7,707 bases of DNA from Bacteriovorax stolpii (GTDB lineage: Bacteria > Bdellovibrionota > Bacteriovoracia > Bacteriovoracales > Bacteriovoracaceae), in NCBI GenBank assembly GCA_945862475.1, contig CAMAYW010000103.1, positions 1 through 7,707 on the forward strand, written 5' to 3'. Shown here in pieces: positions 1-6,012 of the stretch. The notes beneath the pieces were generated by a model, which saw nothing but the letters and a program-made list of their open reading frames with translations, searched no databases and was not told the origin of the DNA. Position numbers and translations under genes: made by a program. The number at the start of each line of letters is the position of its first letter. Positions within the stretch are counted from its first letter, which is position 1.

Positions 1-588
1 AGGCAACTTGATATTACACGTTTAAATGCAGCACTTCCCACTCACATGAGATGTCTTAGACTTTCACCTTGCAAAGGTGACTTCATTCCATCCGTCGATC
101 AACTTTCAAAAGAGTATCGCTACCTCTTCACGAACACGCCTGGATTTTCTGGCCAGGGCCAGCGCTATATCGCTCAGACTCCATTCCGACTGAACATTGA
201 TCACATCCAGACCTGTGTCGAGATGCTGAAAGGAAAAAACGATTTTCAAAACTTCTGGTCCATCGGCGGCATCGCCAACACAACACTTCGAGATATCTTT
301 GAATGCGACCTAACCTTGATTGATCCAAGGGAGCTCTTTAGAGACTCATTATTCTCAGCGGGAGAGGTTACCTCCTGTTGGCAGTTTCGTATTAAAGGCA
401 AAGGGTTCTTAAAACACATGGTCCGCCACCTCGTGGGTGCTCTCTGGATGGTCGGGAATGGCCGGCTCTCGGTAGAAGACTTCTCTCAATATCTCCACGG
501 AGAGCAGAGAGAGCAAAGGCCCTGGAAAAAAGCCGATCCGCGGGGACTTTATCTTCTAAAAGTTAATTACGAACCCGACTCTCTTTAG
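1..588 (+). CDS. truA: tRNA pseudouridine(38-40) synthase TruA, 3' portion (5' end outside window)
   Basis: TruA isomerises uridine to pseudouridine at positions 38-40 of the tRNA anticodon arm. The reading frame is open from base 1, and the ATG at 46 is internal: the codons before it (QLDITRLNAALPTHMR) match the family segment that precedes the YRY motif. Seen in order: SKEYRYLFTN, NDFQNFWSIGG (family: HDFxxF), the hallmark GKGFLKHMVRHLVGALWMVG near the C-terminus, and the terminal DPRGLYLLKVNY (family: GLYLxxVxY). About 195 codons are present. TruA proteins are usually about 245-270 residues, so the N-terminal RTDAGVHA-type segment with the catalytic Asp should lie just left of the window. 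The gene stops 15 bp before tgt in the same frame, suggesting co-transcription of two anticodon-loop modification genes. Family assignment is firm; activity cannot be judged without the N-terminus. Confidence 0.93.
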   Translation, partial: RQLDITRLNAALPTHMRCLRLSPCKGDFIPSVDQLSKEYRYLFTNTPGFSGQGQRYIAQTPFRLNIDHIQTCVEMLKGKNDFQNFWSIGGIANTTLRDIFECDLTLIDPRELFRDSLFSAGEVTSCWQFRIKGKGFLKHMVRHLVGALWMVGNGRLSVEDFSQYLHGEQREQRPWKKADPRGLYLLKVNYEPDSL

Positions 589-603
589 GTATTCTTTCCA
601 ACT

Positions 604-2631
604 ATGAGTCGATTGAATTTTAAACTTCTTGCCACGGCCCCTGGTTCTCGCGCGCGAGCGGCGACGTTCACGACTCTTCACGGAGAAGTAGAGACACCGA
701 TCTTCATGCCGGTCGGAACTCAGGCCACCGTGAAAAACCAGACCGTCGAGTCCCTCAAGTCAGCTGGCTCGAATGTGCTTCTCGCTAACACCTACCATCT
801 TCTTCTTCGCCCGGGACCAGAGGTCATGAGAAAGTTTGGTGGTATTCATAAATTCATGAACTGGGATCGACCTGTTCTTACGGACTCTGGTGGGTTTCAA
901 ATTTTCTCCCTCTCCCACTCTCGAGAGATGAATGAGAAAGGAGCGAGGTTTTTAAGTTACGTCGATAACCGCCCGATCCTCTTAACCCCAGAGCTCTCGA
1001 TCGATATGCAAAAAGCGATCAATAGCGACATCATGATGGTCCTTGATCAGTGCATAGAAAGTAATGCCAACCATAAAGACGCTAAGGCCGCCATGGAACT
1101 CACACACCGTTGGGCGAAGAGAAGTCTCGGGGCCCGCGGCGAAAGTAGACAAAGTATGTTCGGCATCGTTCAGGGTGCTTGTCATGAGGACCTAAGAAAA
1201 CAAAGTGCCGACGTCCTCATCAATCTTAGAGTCAATGGCGAGGGCTTCGATGGTCTTGCGATCGGAGGCCTTGCTGTCGGAGAAACAAAATCCGAGCGAG
1301 AAGACTTCACAGAGATAGCAACATCAATGCTTCCAGAAAATCTTCCGCGCTATCTCATGGGAGTCGGAACTCCTATCGACATTCTCGAAGCTGTCCACCG
1401 CGGAGTTGATATGTTCGATTGCATTCTTCCCAATCAATATGGACAAAGAGGGGTAGCTTTCACGAGTCTAGGTAATTTTCAGATGAGGCGATCCGTGTAT
1501 AAATTCTCGGAAGAAAAGCTTGATCCCAAGTGTGATTGTTTAACCTGTACTTACTACTCGAAAGCCTACCTTCATCATCTCATAAAAACGGATGAGCCAC
1601 TTGGTTGGCACCTACTCTCACTTCACAACATCACGTTCTATCACAAATTCATGCGTGAGATGCGGATGAGTATAATGAATGGAAGCTTCCTTGATTTCTA
1701 CAACCGAAAACGAATTGAACTCGTTATGACCGATCAAGAAAATCCTCCCACACCTATGACGCCAGAAAAACTCTATAAAAAAGATAAACGCCTGAGCCTC
1801 GGGGATTACGAAGTCCATGACAGTGGTCGCGGCTTTTCAAGTATTCGCCAGAAGAGCTCCGGTGAGGTCATGCATTCCGTGAATCCTCCCCAAGAGGAAG
1901 CGCGCAATCTTTATGTGTTTCCGGCGCGGATTGAAGAGAGGCTAAAGGAACTTCCTGAAGTCATTATCTGGGACGTGGGCCTCGGAGCCGCTCACAATTC
2001 CATGGCCGTGATCCATGAGTTTATCAATCGTGACTTCATTGGCAAAATTCGCATCGTGAGTTTTGAAAACGACACCGATCCATTGAAACTAGCTTTAAGA
2101 AACGCACCAAGTTTTCCGCATCTTCATCACGCTGCTCCTCATGAGCTTTTAAAACACAACAAGTGGATCTCTTCGAAAGGAAATATCGAGTGGGAACTTA
2201 TCCAAGGTGATTTCTCGAACACGTTCACAGGAGCGCCAAAACCACACGTAATTTTCTACGACCCATTCTCCATCCACACGAACGTAGAGCTCTGGAGCGA
2301 GGAAGTCTTTCAAAGAATTTTTAACTACTGTCATGGGAATGAAGTTCAGCTTTTAAACTATTCCGCTTCCACTGCAGTTCGAGCGACACTTCTGGCCGTC
2401 GGGTTCAGTGTTGGCTATGGGCCCGCAACGGGACCAAAGAGTACAACGACAGTTGCCTACACTGAGGCTTCACTCGCACTCAAGCAAAATGTAACTTTAC
2501 TCGGTCAAGAATGGCTCACCCGATGGGAAAAAAGTGATGCCAAGGCCGCTCGCGGTTTGAGTCAATCAAATGAACTCGAATTTGAAGAGAAGATAAGAAG
2601 ACATTCACAGTTTGGTAACTACAGAAAATAA
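604..2631 (+). CDS. tgt: Bifunctional tRNA wobble-base enzyme: Tgt (tRNA-guanine34 transglycosylase) fused to MnmC2/MnmD-like methyltransferase
   Basis: Residues 1-372 are a complete bacterial Tgt, which exchanges G34 for preQ1 in GUN-anticodon tRNAs (Tyr, His, Asn, Asp) on the way to queuosine. Visible: general acid/base D94 in TDSGGFQ, C150 and V225 (the bacterial preQ1-pocket pair), GIVQG at 187-191, nucleophile D272 in FDCILP, and zinc ligands C310, C312, C315, H341. After a linker (about 375-450), residues 453-620 form a SAM methyltransferase domain like the N-terminal half of E. coli MnmC and stand-alone MnmD (DUF752), which make mnm5U34 from nm5U34: motif I IIWDVGLGAAHNS, acidic E488 (SFEND), D536 (IQGDF), and FYDPFSIHTNVELW at 551-564, aligning with FLDGFAPAKNPDMW. 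Tgt alone is normally about 375 residues. Oddity: the usual PTRxxR after the nucleophile is PNQYGQ. No strong ribosome site precedes the ATG, but no other in-frame start lies between it and the truA stop. Confidence 0.93.
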   Translation: MSRLNFKLLATAPGSRARAATFTTLHGEVETPIFMPVGTQATVKNQTVESLKSAGSNVLLANTYHLLLRPGPEVMRKFGGIHKFMNWDRPVLTDSGGFQIFSLSHSREMNEKGARFLSYVDNRPILLTPELSIDMQKAINSDIMMVLDQCIESNANHKDAKAAMELTHRWAKRSLGARGESRQSMFGIVQGACHEDLRKQSADVLINLRVNGEGFDGLAIGGLAVGETKSEREDFTEIATSMLPENLPRYLMGVGTPIDILEAVHRGVDMFDCILPNQYGQRGVAFTSLGNFQMRRSVYKFSEEKLDPKCDCLTCTYYSKAYLHHLIKTDEPLGWHLLSLHNITFYHKFMREMRMSIMNGSFLDFYNRKRIELVMTDQENPPTPMTPEKLYKKDKRLSLGDYEVHDSGRGFSSIRQKSSGEVMHSVNPPQEEARNLYVFPARIEERLKELPEVIIWDVGLGAAHNSMAVIHEFINRDFIGKIRIVSFENDTDPLKLALRNAPSFPHLHHAAPHELLKHNKWISSKGNIEWELIQGDFSNTFTGAPKPHVIFYDPFSIHTNVELWSEEVFQRIFNYCHGNEVQLLNYSASTAVRATLLAVGFSVGYGPATGPKSTTTVAYTEASLALKQNVTLLGQEWLTRWEKSDAKAARGLSQSNELEFEEKIRRHSQFGNYRK

Positions 2632-2652
2632 TCGATAGATAGAATTTTCTTT

Positions 2653-3261
2653 TCATCGTTTTTGAAATACACAATAAACAAAACTTTGTGTTGCCCCCCA
2701 CGGAGTCGTATGGTTGTCCTCAAAGCATTTTGTATTTTTGAAGTCTTTTGCAAATAAACTTTTCAATTCAGTGTCAGAGTACTGATGAATTGGGAGTCCT
2801 GAGCATTTTTCTGGTCCATTCTTTGAAAAGGTGCTGAGGATGAGATGTCCACCAGACCGAAGAGAAGAATTTACTATTTCGAGATACTGGTTGATTTGAT
2901 CTTGGTTTGTTAGAAAATGAAATGCAGCTCTATCGTGCCACAAATCAAACTGAGTCTGAGATCTGAAGGCCACGACATCTGAAGTTACATATTTAACTTT
3001 ATTAAGGGTATCACCTAAACGAGTTTTTAGCTTTTGCAAAGATACATCCGATATATCCAGCACTGTGATATCAGAATACCCTTCATTCAATAGATGATCT
3101 ACTAGCCGAGAGTCTCCACCGCCCACATCAATAATGGCAGCATTTTTTGGAAGGCTAAACTCGGCTATCAAACTTAATGATTTAGTCGGACGCTCTTGAA
3201 ACCAACTAACTTCTTTTTCAGTTTTAACAGTATAAACTTTATCCCAAAAGTTTTGATTCAT
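2653..3261 (-). CDS. Class I SAM-dependent methyltransferase in the arsI operon
   Basis: A 202-residue Rossmann-fold methyltransferase of unknown substrate. Seen: opening FWDKVYTVKTEKEVSWFQ, motif I IIDVGGGDSRL (43-53), acidic end of strand 2 at D69 (VLDIS), SD at 94-95, motif IV FDLWHDRAAFHFL (105-117), then KCSGLP and TTPWGATQSF near the C-terminus, a combination I recognise from a widespread uncharacterised bacterial methyltransferase family. The start at 3261 is chosen over a longer frame from 3315 because GAGGTG lies about 5 bases upstream, the family's usual FW-opening follows at once, and the longer form would overlap arsI. Here it begins 8 bp after the arsI stop, so it is almost surely co-transcribed. 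It is not a typical ArsM: that family's N-terminal arsenic-binding cysteines are absent and only C153, C179 and C197 are present. A role on metalloids or on a detoxification product is inference. It converges on tgt with only 21 bp between the stops. Confidence 0.85.
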   Translation of the reverse strand: MNQNFWDKVYTVKTEKEVSWFQERPTKSLSLIAEFSLPKNAAIIDVGGGDSRLVDHLLNEGYSDITVLDISDVSLQKLKTRLGDTLNKVKYVTSDVVAFRSQTQFDLWHDRAAFHFLTNQDQINQYLEIVNSSLRSGGHLILSTFSKNGPEKCSGLPIHQYSDTELKSLFAKDFKNTKCFEDNHTTPWGATQSFVYCVFQKR

Positions 3262-3269
3262 ATACACCT

Positions 3270-3719
3270 CTAGCAGCAACCTGTTTTCGTATTTGTTGCC
3301 TTTGGAGGACAACAAGCATTTGGTAAAGACTCTTGTTTTAATTTTTCATTGAAGGTCTCTGCATCCGCCATCGTATGATAAGTTTCCCAAGCAATCCCCG
3401 CAGGATCTTTTACCCAAGCTTTATCAGATTCAGCGTAACAACAGGTTGTCGATCCTTCATCAAAAACACCGAGATCGGCTTTTTTTAAGCGCTCTGAAAT
3501 TTCAGCGAGCTCGTGTCCCTCATCTACTTGCAAACCAAGATGGTCAACGCCCTCTTTCCCAGATCGAGTTGATATTGCAAAATTAATTCTTGGATCTTCA
3601 AGCATCCACTTCGCGTAGTCATCTTTCACTTTCGTAGGCCCTTGGCCAAAGAGTGTTGAATAGAATTGAATTGAATTATTGAGATCTTTTACACCAACGT
3701 GAATGTGAAATCGTTTCAT
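3270..3719 (-). CDS. arsI: ArsI/CadI-family metalloenzyme (VOC fold; candidate organoarsenical C-As lyase)
   Basis: Members of this glyoxalase/dioxygenase-fold family cleave the carbon-arsenic bond of trivalent organoarsenicals using Fe(II) and O2; some relatives are named CadI for cadmium induction. The 149-residue protein shows the expected elements: HVGV at the start (H7, probable metal ligand), NFAIS (46-50), VDHLGLQVD with ligand H60, the vicinal thiol pair C93-C94 in TTCCYAESDKAWVKDP, and ligand E112 in IAWETYHT. Equivalent residues form the iron and arsenic sites in studied ArsI. The C-terminus adds two further cysteine pairs (C136-C137 and C148-C149), a metal-binding-looking tail. A strong ribosome site, AAAGGAG, sits 6-7 bases before the ATG. 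It is first gene of a two-gene unit with the methyltransferase and is preceded by a MerR-type promoter. Whether the natural substrate is an organoarsenical or another thiophilic compound cannot be told from sequence. Confidence 0.85.
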   Translation of the reverse strand: MKRFHIHVGVKDLNNSIQFYSTLFGQGPTKVKDDYAKWMLEDPRINFAISTRSGKEGVDHLGLQVDEGHELAEISERLKKADLGVFDEGSTTCCYAESDKAWVKDPAGIAWETYHTMADAETFNEKLKQESLPNACCPPKATNTKTGCC

Positions 3720-3783
3720 TATTTTCTCCTTTTAACACTTACAACTTATTCGAGCATCAAAGCATTCTTGAACTTTGAATTGA

Positions 3784-3815
3784 ATGATAGTGTCCGTACC
3801 ATAGTACGGAGTCAA
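3784..3815 (-). promoter_or_regulatory. MerR-family regulated promoter/operator for the arsI-methyltransferase operon
   Basis: Read on the minus strand: -35 TTGACT (3810-3815), a 20-bp spacer, then -10 TATCAT (3784-3789). The -35/spacer holds a perfect dyad TCCGTAC-TATG-GTACGGA (3793-3810). Spacers of 19-20 bp with a central dyad are the signature of MerR-family promoters, where the regulator untwists the DNA on metal binding. From memory, the Tn21/Tn501 mer operator has the same 7-bp arms around ATGA and also begins with TTGAC directly against the dyad. Transcription would start near 3777 and leave a leader of about 57 nt before arsI. It lies just 6 bp past the transporter stop codon (3822), so the operon is separately inducible. 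No merR-like gene is in the window. Confidence 0.82.
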
Positions 3816-3821
3816 AGACAT

Positions 3822-4616
3822 TTATTCAGCAATTTTCAATATGGCACGGGCACCCCTCATGACGATTCCCACAATAATCAGCCCAATGATTAAATCAGGT
3901 ATTCTTGAACTAGTTAGAATAACTAAAATTCCTGCAGCAATAACACCAGTATTGGCCATGACATCGGTAGATGAGCAAATGTAACTTGCTTTCATGTGAA
4001 CCCCTCTCTCTTTATGGCGAGAGAGTAAGTACAGGCAGTAAATATTTGCAGCAAGGGCAACGACAGAAACAGCAATCATGTAACGAGGCTCCGGGTCACT
4101 TCCGTAAATGAATCTTCTCAATGTTTCAACGAGAATACCAATTCCAAGAATTATCTGAAAGTATCCATTAACACTGGCAGATTTCTTTTTCGATTCAATT
4201 GATTTACCAACAGCCAAAAGACTAATAACGTATACGCTCGCATCAGCAAGCATATCCAAGGAATCAGAAACAAGTCCCATTGATTCGGCATAAATCCCAA
4301 GCATAAATTCGGCAAGAAACATGAATCCGTTTATAAAAAGTAAGATCTTTAAGACTTTTGTCTCCTCAGATGAATTCTCATCAAAATGGGTATTTGCATC
4401 TACAGTTATAGATTCTTTGAGAGAAGCACCAAAGTTTAAAGGAATGAGCTTTTCAAGGATCTCATCTGCCTCACCTTCATGGTTAATCGTGAGAATTCTT
4501 TCAGGTATATTAAAATCCAAGTGTTTGATTGAAGTCATATTGTCCAGCTTCATGCGAATAATTCTTTCTTCCGAAGGACAATCCATTTTGCTGATAACGA
4601 ATACTGATTTACGCAT
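3822..4616 (-). CDS. Cation diffusion facilitator-type metal transporter with N-terminal HMA-like domain, no C-terminal domain
   Basis: A 264-residue inner-membrane protein, probably exporting a divalent heavy metal by proton antiport. Residues 1-70 are an HMA-like (ferredoxin-fold) domain with VFVISKMDCPSEE; it has a single Cys (C13) rather than CxxC. Residues about 88-262 are the transporter core with roughly six hydrophobic segments (88-110, 112-136, 151-170, 178-198, 219-236, 238-256). The metal-site motif of helix 2 is DSLDMLAD (D121xxxD125); in helix 5 the usual HxxxD region reads CSSTD, with C214 four residues before D218. The protein ends right after the last helix, so the cytoplasmic dimerisation domain common to CDFs is missing; such short forms form a recognised subfamily simply annotated cation transporter. 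The ribosome site is weak (AAGAGA, 6 bases before ATG). It precedes the arsI operon on the same strand, consistent with one metal-resistance module. Confidence 0.85.
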   Translation of the reverse strand: MRKSVFVISKMDCPSEERIIRMKLDNMTSIKHLDFNIPERILTINHEGEADEILEKLIPLNFGASLKESITVDANTHFDENSSEETKVLKILLFINGFMFLAEFMLGIYAESMGLVSDSLDMLADASVYVISLLAVGKSIESKKKSASVNGYFQIILGIGILVETLRRFIYGSDPEPRYMIAVSVVALAANIYCLYLLSRHKERGVHMKASYICSSTDVMANTGVIAAGILVILTSSRIPDLIIGLIIVGIVMRGARAILKIAE

Positions 4617-4636
4617 TTTATGTCTCTTTTAAAACC

Positions 4637-4674
4637 TATTTAAAGCAAAAATTCATATCTATTCAAATGTTGAA
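4637..4674 (-). promoter_or_regulatory. Putative promoter and small operator for the cation transporter
   Basis: On the minus strand a -35-like TTGAAT (4661-4666) and a -10-like TAAATA (4637-4642) are separated by 18 bp, about 20 bp before the transporter ATG. A perfect dyad TTCAA-ATG-TTGAA (4662-4674) overlaps the -35, a placement and AT-rich half-site style reminiscent of ArsR/SmtB-family repressor sites. Both boxes are weak matches in AT-rich DNA, so this is a suggestion only. Confidence 0.35.
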
Positions 4675-4743
4675 AATAAAAAAAGTCCCTTACGGAGCTT
4701 AATTTATCGATTTTTTTGGTGGAGGTGTCGGTGGACATTAATT

Positions 4744-4766
4744 ACAAAACCTTAGAACAGTTTTGT
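4744..4766. repeat. Inverted repeat, 7-bp perfect arms
   Basis: ACAAAAC (4744-4750) and GTTTTGT (4760-4766) flank a 9-base loop. It is the first of three consecutive inverted repeats in the gap between the transporter and the 4902-5549 gene. It has no T-tract and its function is unknown. Confidence 0.5.
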
Positions 4767-4801
4767 AGCCAAAATAGCCACAACCGAAGGATTTCAAATC
4801 A

Positions 4802-4840
4802 TCTTGTGAATTTCCGCAATCATTTTTTTCTTTCACAAGA
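4802..4840. repeat. Inverted repeat, 9-bp perfect arms around a T-rich 21-base spacer
   Basis: TCTTGTGAA (4802-4810) pairs perfectly with TTCACAAGA (4832-4840). The intervening 21 bases contain a run of seven T on the plus strand. As RNA it would be a long-loop hairpin; as DNA it could be a spaced protein-binding dyad. There is no evidence for either. Confidence 0.5.
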
Positions 4841-4842
4841 CC

Positions 4843-4865
4843 TACTCTGAATTTTCATCAGAGTA
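4843..4865 (-). terminator. Stem-loop downstream of the 5930-4902 gene pair; possible terminator lacking a U-tract
   Basis: TACTCTGA (4843-4850) and TCAGAGTA (4858-4865) form a perfect 8-bp stem with a 7-base loop, 37 bases past the stop codon of the 4902-5549 gene on its strand. The position suits a transcript end, but the stem is only moderately GC-rich and no U-run follows, so it may only stabilise the 3' end. Confidence 0.35.
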
Positions 4866-4901
4866 ACACCATGCTATCACAAAACTATTTCCATGTGTAG
4901 T

Positions 4902-5549
4902 CTAACCAAGGTTATTAAAACTGAACCTATCTCTTGTAGAATAAGGAAATTCACCTGACTGATGCTTTCTGACGGCATATCCAGGATATTTGCCCTGCTT
5001 GATTGCCGATATAAAGTTCTCTTTCGTCATGAGAACCTTCTTGCGAACATCAAAAAACTCGATATTTGCTCCAGTCTTCGTCTCTTTGATTTTGATGACA
5101 AAGGACTTTGGAATCCTTTTGATGTTTTTCTCGCCCTTGTATTTTCTTTTATCCTTTAAATCGATGATCAACTCTCCCGCTTTCAGCGCCTTAAGCAAAA
5201 ATTCGAATAGTTCTTTCCCCGTTTTCGCCTTTCTACCATAAAGTCGCTCAACGGCATTATTCCATAGATCCATATTCTCACTGGGAACTTCTTTCGTGCC
5301 AAAATTAAAATTCTTAAATTCGTTCAATCGTCCTAAAATATCAGCGGTCTCTTCACCAAATTCCATGGTGTATCTTCCGCTGACATAGGCATGTCTTAAA
5401 GCATCAATGTCATTATTGCCCAACCCTTTGGCATATTCGTCAAAAGAACCATCAGCTTTTTTTGGCATCGGTTTATATTGGGAATCGATGAACTTATAGA
5501 CTTCAAGTCTTGCCTCAAGCATGAGAGTAAGAATTTTTAGACCTTCCAT
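4902..5549 (-). CDS. Uncharacterised protein with DALRHAY and MDLWNN motifs (resembles DUF6973-type domain)
   Basis: A 215-residue, lysine-rich, apparently cytosolic protein without signal peptide or membrane segment. Residues about 40-106 carry the only recognisable block: NNDIDALRHAYVSGRYT (45-61), EFGEETADILGRLNEF (63-78) and MDLWNNAVERLYGR (93-106). The order DAxRHAY, then GxxxA, then a xxNNxxGR-like segment resembles DUF6973, a family of unknown biochemistry; H53 and the N97-N98 pair are the conserved-looking polar residues. The remainder (about 145-215) looks like a separate basic region (SFVIKIKET, NIEFFDVRKKV, GKYPGYAVRKH). It starts 3 bp after the stop of the membrane-protein gene, with AGGGAAG about 10 bases before the ATG, so the two are one transcription unit. 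It could be an effector or toxin-like protein paired with its membrane neighbour, but nothing in the sequence proves that. The reading frame is secure; the function is not. Confidence 0.75.
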   Translation of the reverse strand: MEGLKILTLMLEARLEVYKFIDSQYKPMPKKADGSFDEYAKGLGNNDIDALRHAYVSGRYTMEFGEETADILGRLNEFKNFNFGTKEVPSENMDLWNNAVERLYGRKAKTGKELFEFLLKALKAGELIIDLKDKRKYKGEKNIKRIPKSFVIKIKETKTGANIEFFDVRKKVLMTKENFISAIKQGKYPGYAVRKHQSGEFPYSTRDRFSFNNLG

Positions 5550-5552
5550 AAA

Positions 5553-5930
5553 TTAGATCTTCCCTTCAACGGCCAAATGAAAAAAAGTTCCGGCAATTCC
5601 GATAAAAAATGTCACAGAGGAGAGAATGAAGGCTATCGAAAGTCCCAAGAGATGCTTTGGCCTGTATTCAGGGAACTTGTCGAAGTAAAAAAGAGCAAAA
5701 ATCGTAATCAAGAAAATTGGTGTAATAAAAAAGCCAAGTTTTCCCAGAACAATTACTATGCCTGCATTTAACAGACCAAACATACTTCCGTTACCTAGTA
5801 CATTTTTCCAAATGGGAAGATGTTCTGGGCGTTTCACAAGAAGATAGGCCGTGCCTAAGAGGAAAAGGAATCCTCCAACACATTTTAAAAGAATCATGCT
5901 CAAAGTGACTTGATGATAGACCTGATCCAT
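5553..5930 (-). CDS. Small four-helix integral membrane protein of unknown function
   Basis: A 125-residue protein that is mostly hydrophobic: likely helices at about 9-32, 48-64, 66-83 and 94-119, joined by short charged loops (VKRPEHLPIWKN; FDKFPEYRPKH). There is no cleavable signal peptide and no catalytic or metal motif that I recognise. Upstream, AAGGAT lies about 8-9 bases before the ATG, and a 13-bp dyad TATCG-AAT-CGATA (5955-5967) sits in the leader and might be a regulator site. The gene stops 3 bp before the start of the 4902-5549 gene, so the two were probably inherited as a pair. Size and topology would suit an immunity protein, holin-like protein or a membrane anchor for its partner; these are guesses and I name none as the function. 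Confidence 0.7.
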   Translation of the reverse strand: MDQVYHQVTLSMILLKCVGGFLFLLGTAYLLVKRPEHLPIWKNVLGNGSMFGLLNAGIVIVLGKLGFFITPIFLITIFALFYFDKFPEYRPKHLLGLSIAFILSSVTFFIGIAGTFFHLAVEGKI

Positions 5931-6012
5931 TTCTTCACATCCTTACATTCACCTTATCGAATCGATAGTCTGCTCACTAGATAAATCATGACACCACAAT
6001 TAGTATTTCAAA

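Noticed and set aside
46..588. ATG at 46 as the start of a complete 180-residue TruA
   Set aside because: The frame is open to base 1 and the upstream codons match the TruA family; the N-terminal catalytic segment is missing, so 46 is internal and the gene is cut by the window edge.
2624..2649. Bidirectional terminator between tgt and the methyltransferase gene
   Set aside because: Only a 6-bp AT-rich repeat (GAAAAT/ATTTTC) with a 14-base loop and no clean T-tract; too weak to annotate.
2653..3261. Calling the methyltransferase ArsM
   Set aside because: The N-terminal cysteines needed for As(III) binding are absent and the C-terminal motifs belong to a different methyltransferase family.
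3262..3315. Longer methyltransferase start at 3315
   Set aside because: It would overlap the end of arsI by 46 bases, lacks family similarity in the added residues, and the start at 3261 has a strong ribosome site.
3699..3893. Plus-strand 64-residue frame over the MerR-type promoter
   Set aside because: It runs through the start of arsI, the promoter and the end of the transporter gene on the other strand, has no ribosome site of note and no family resemblance.
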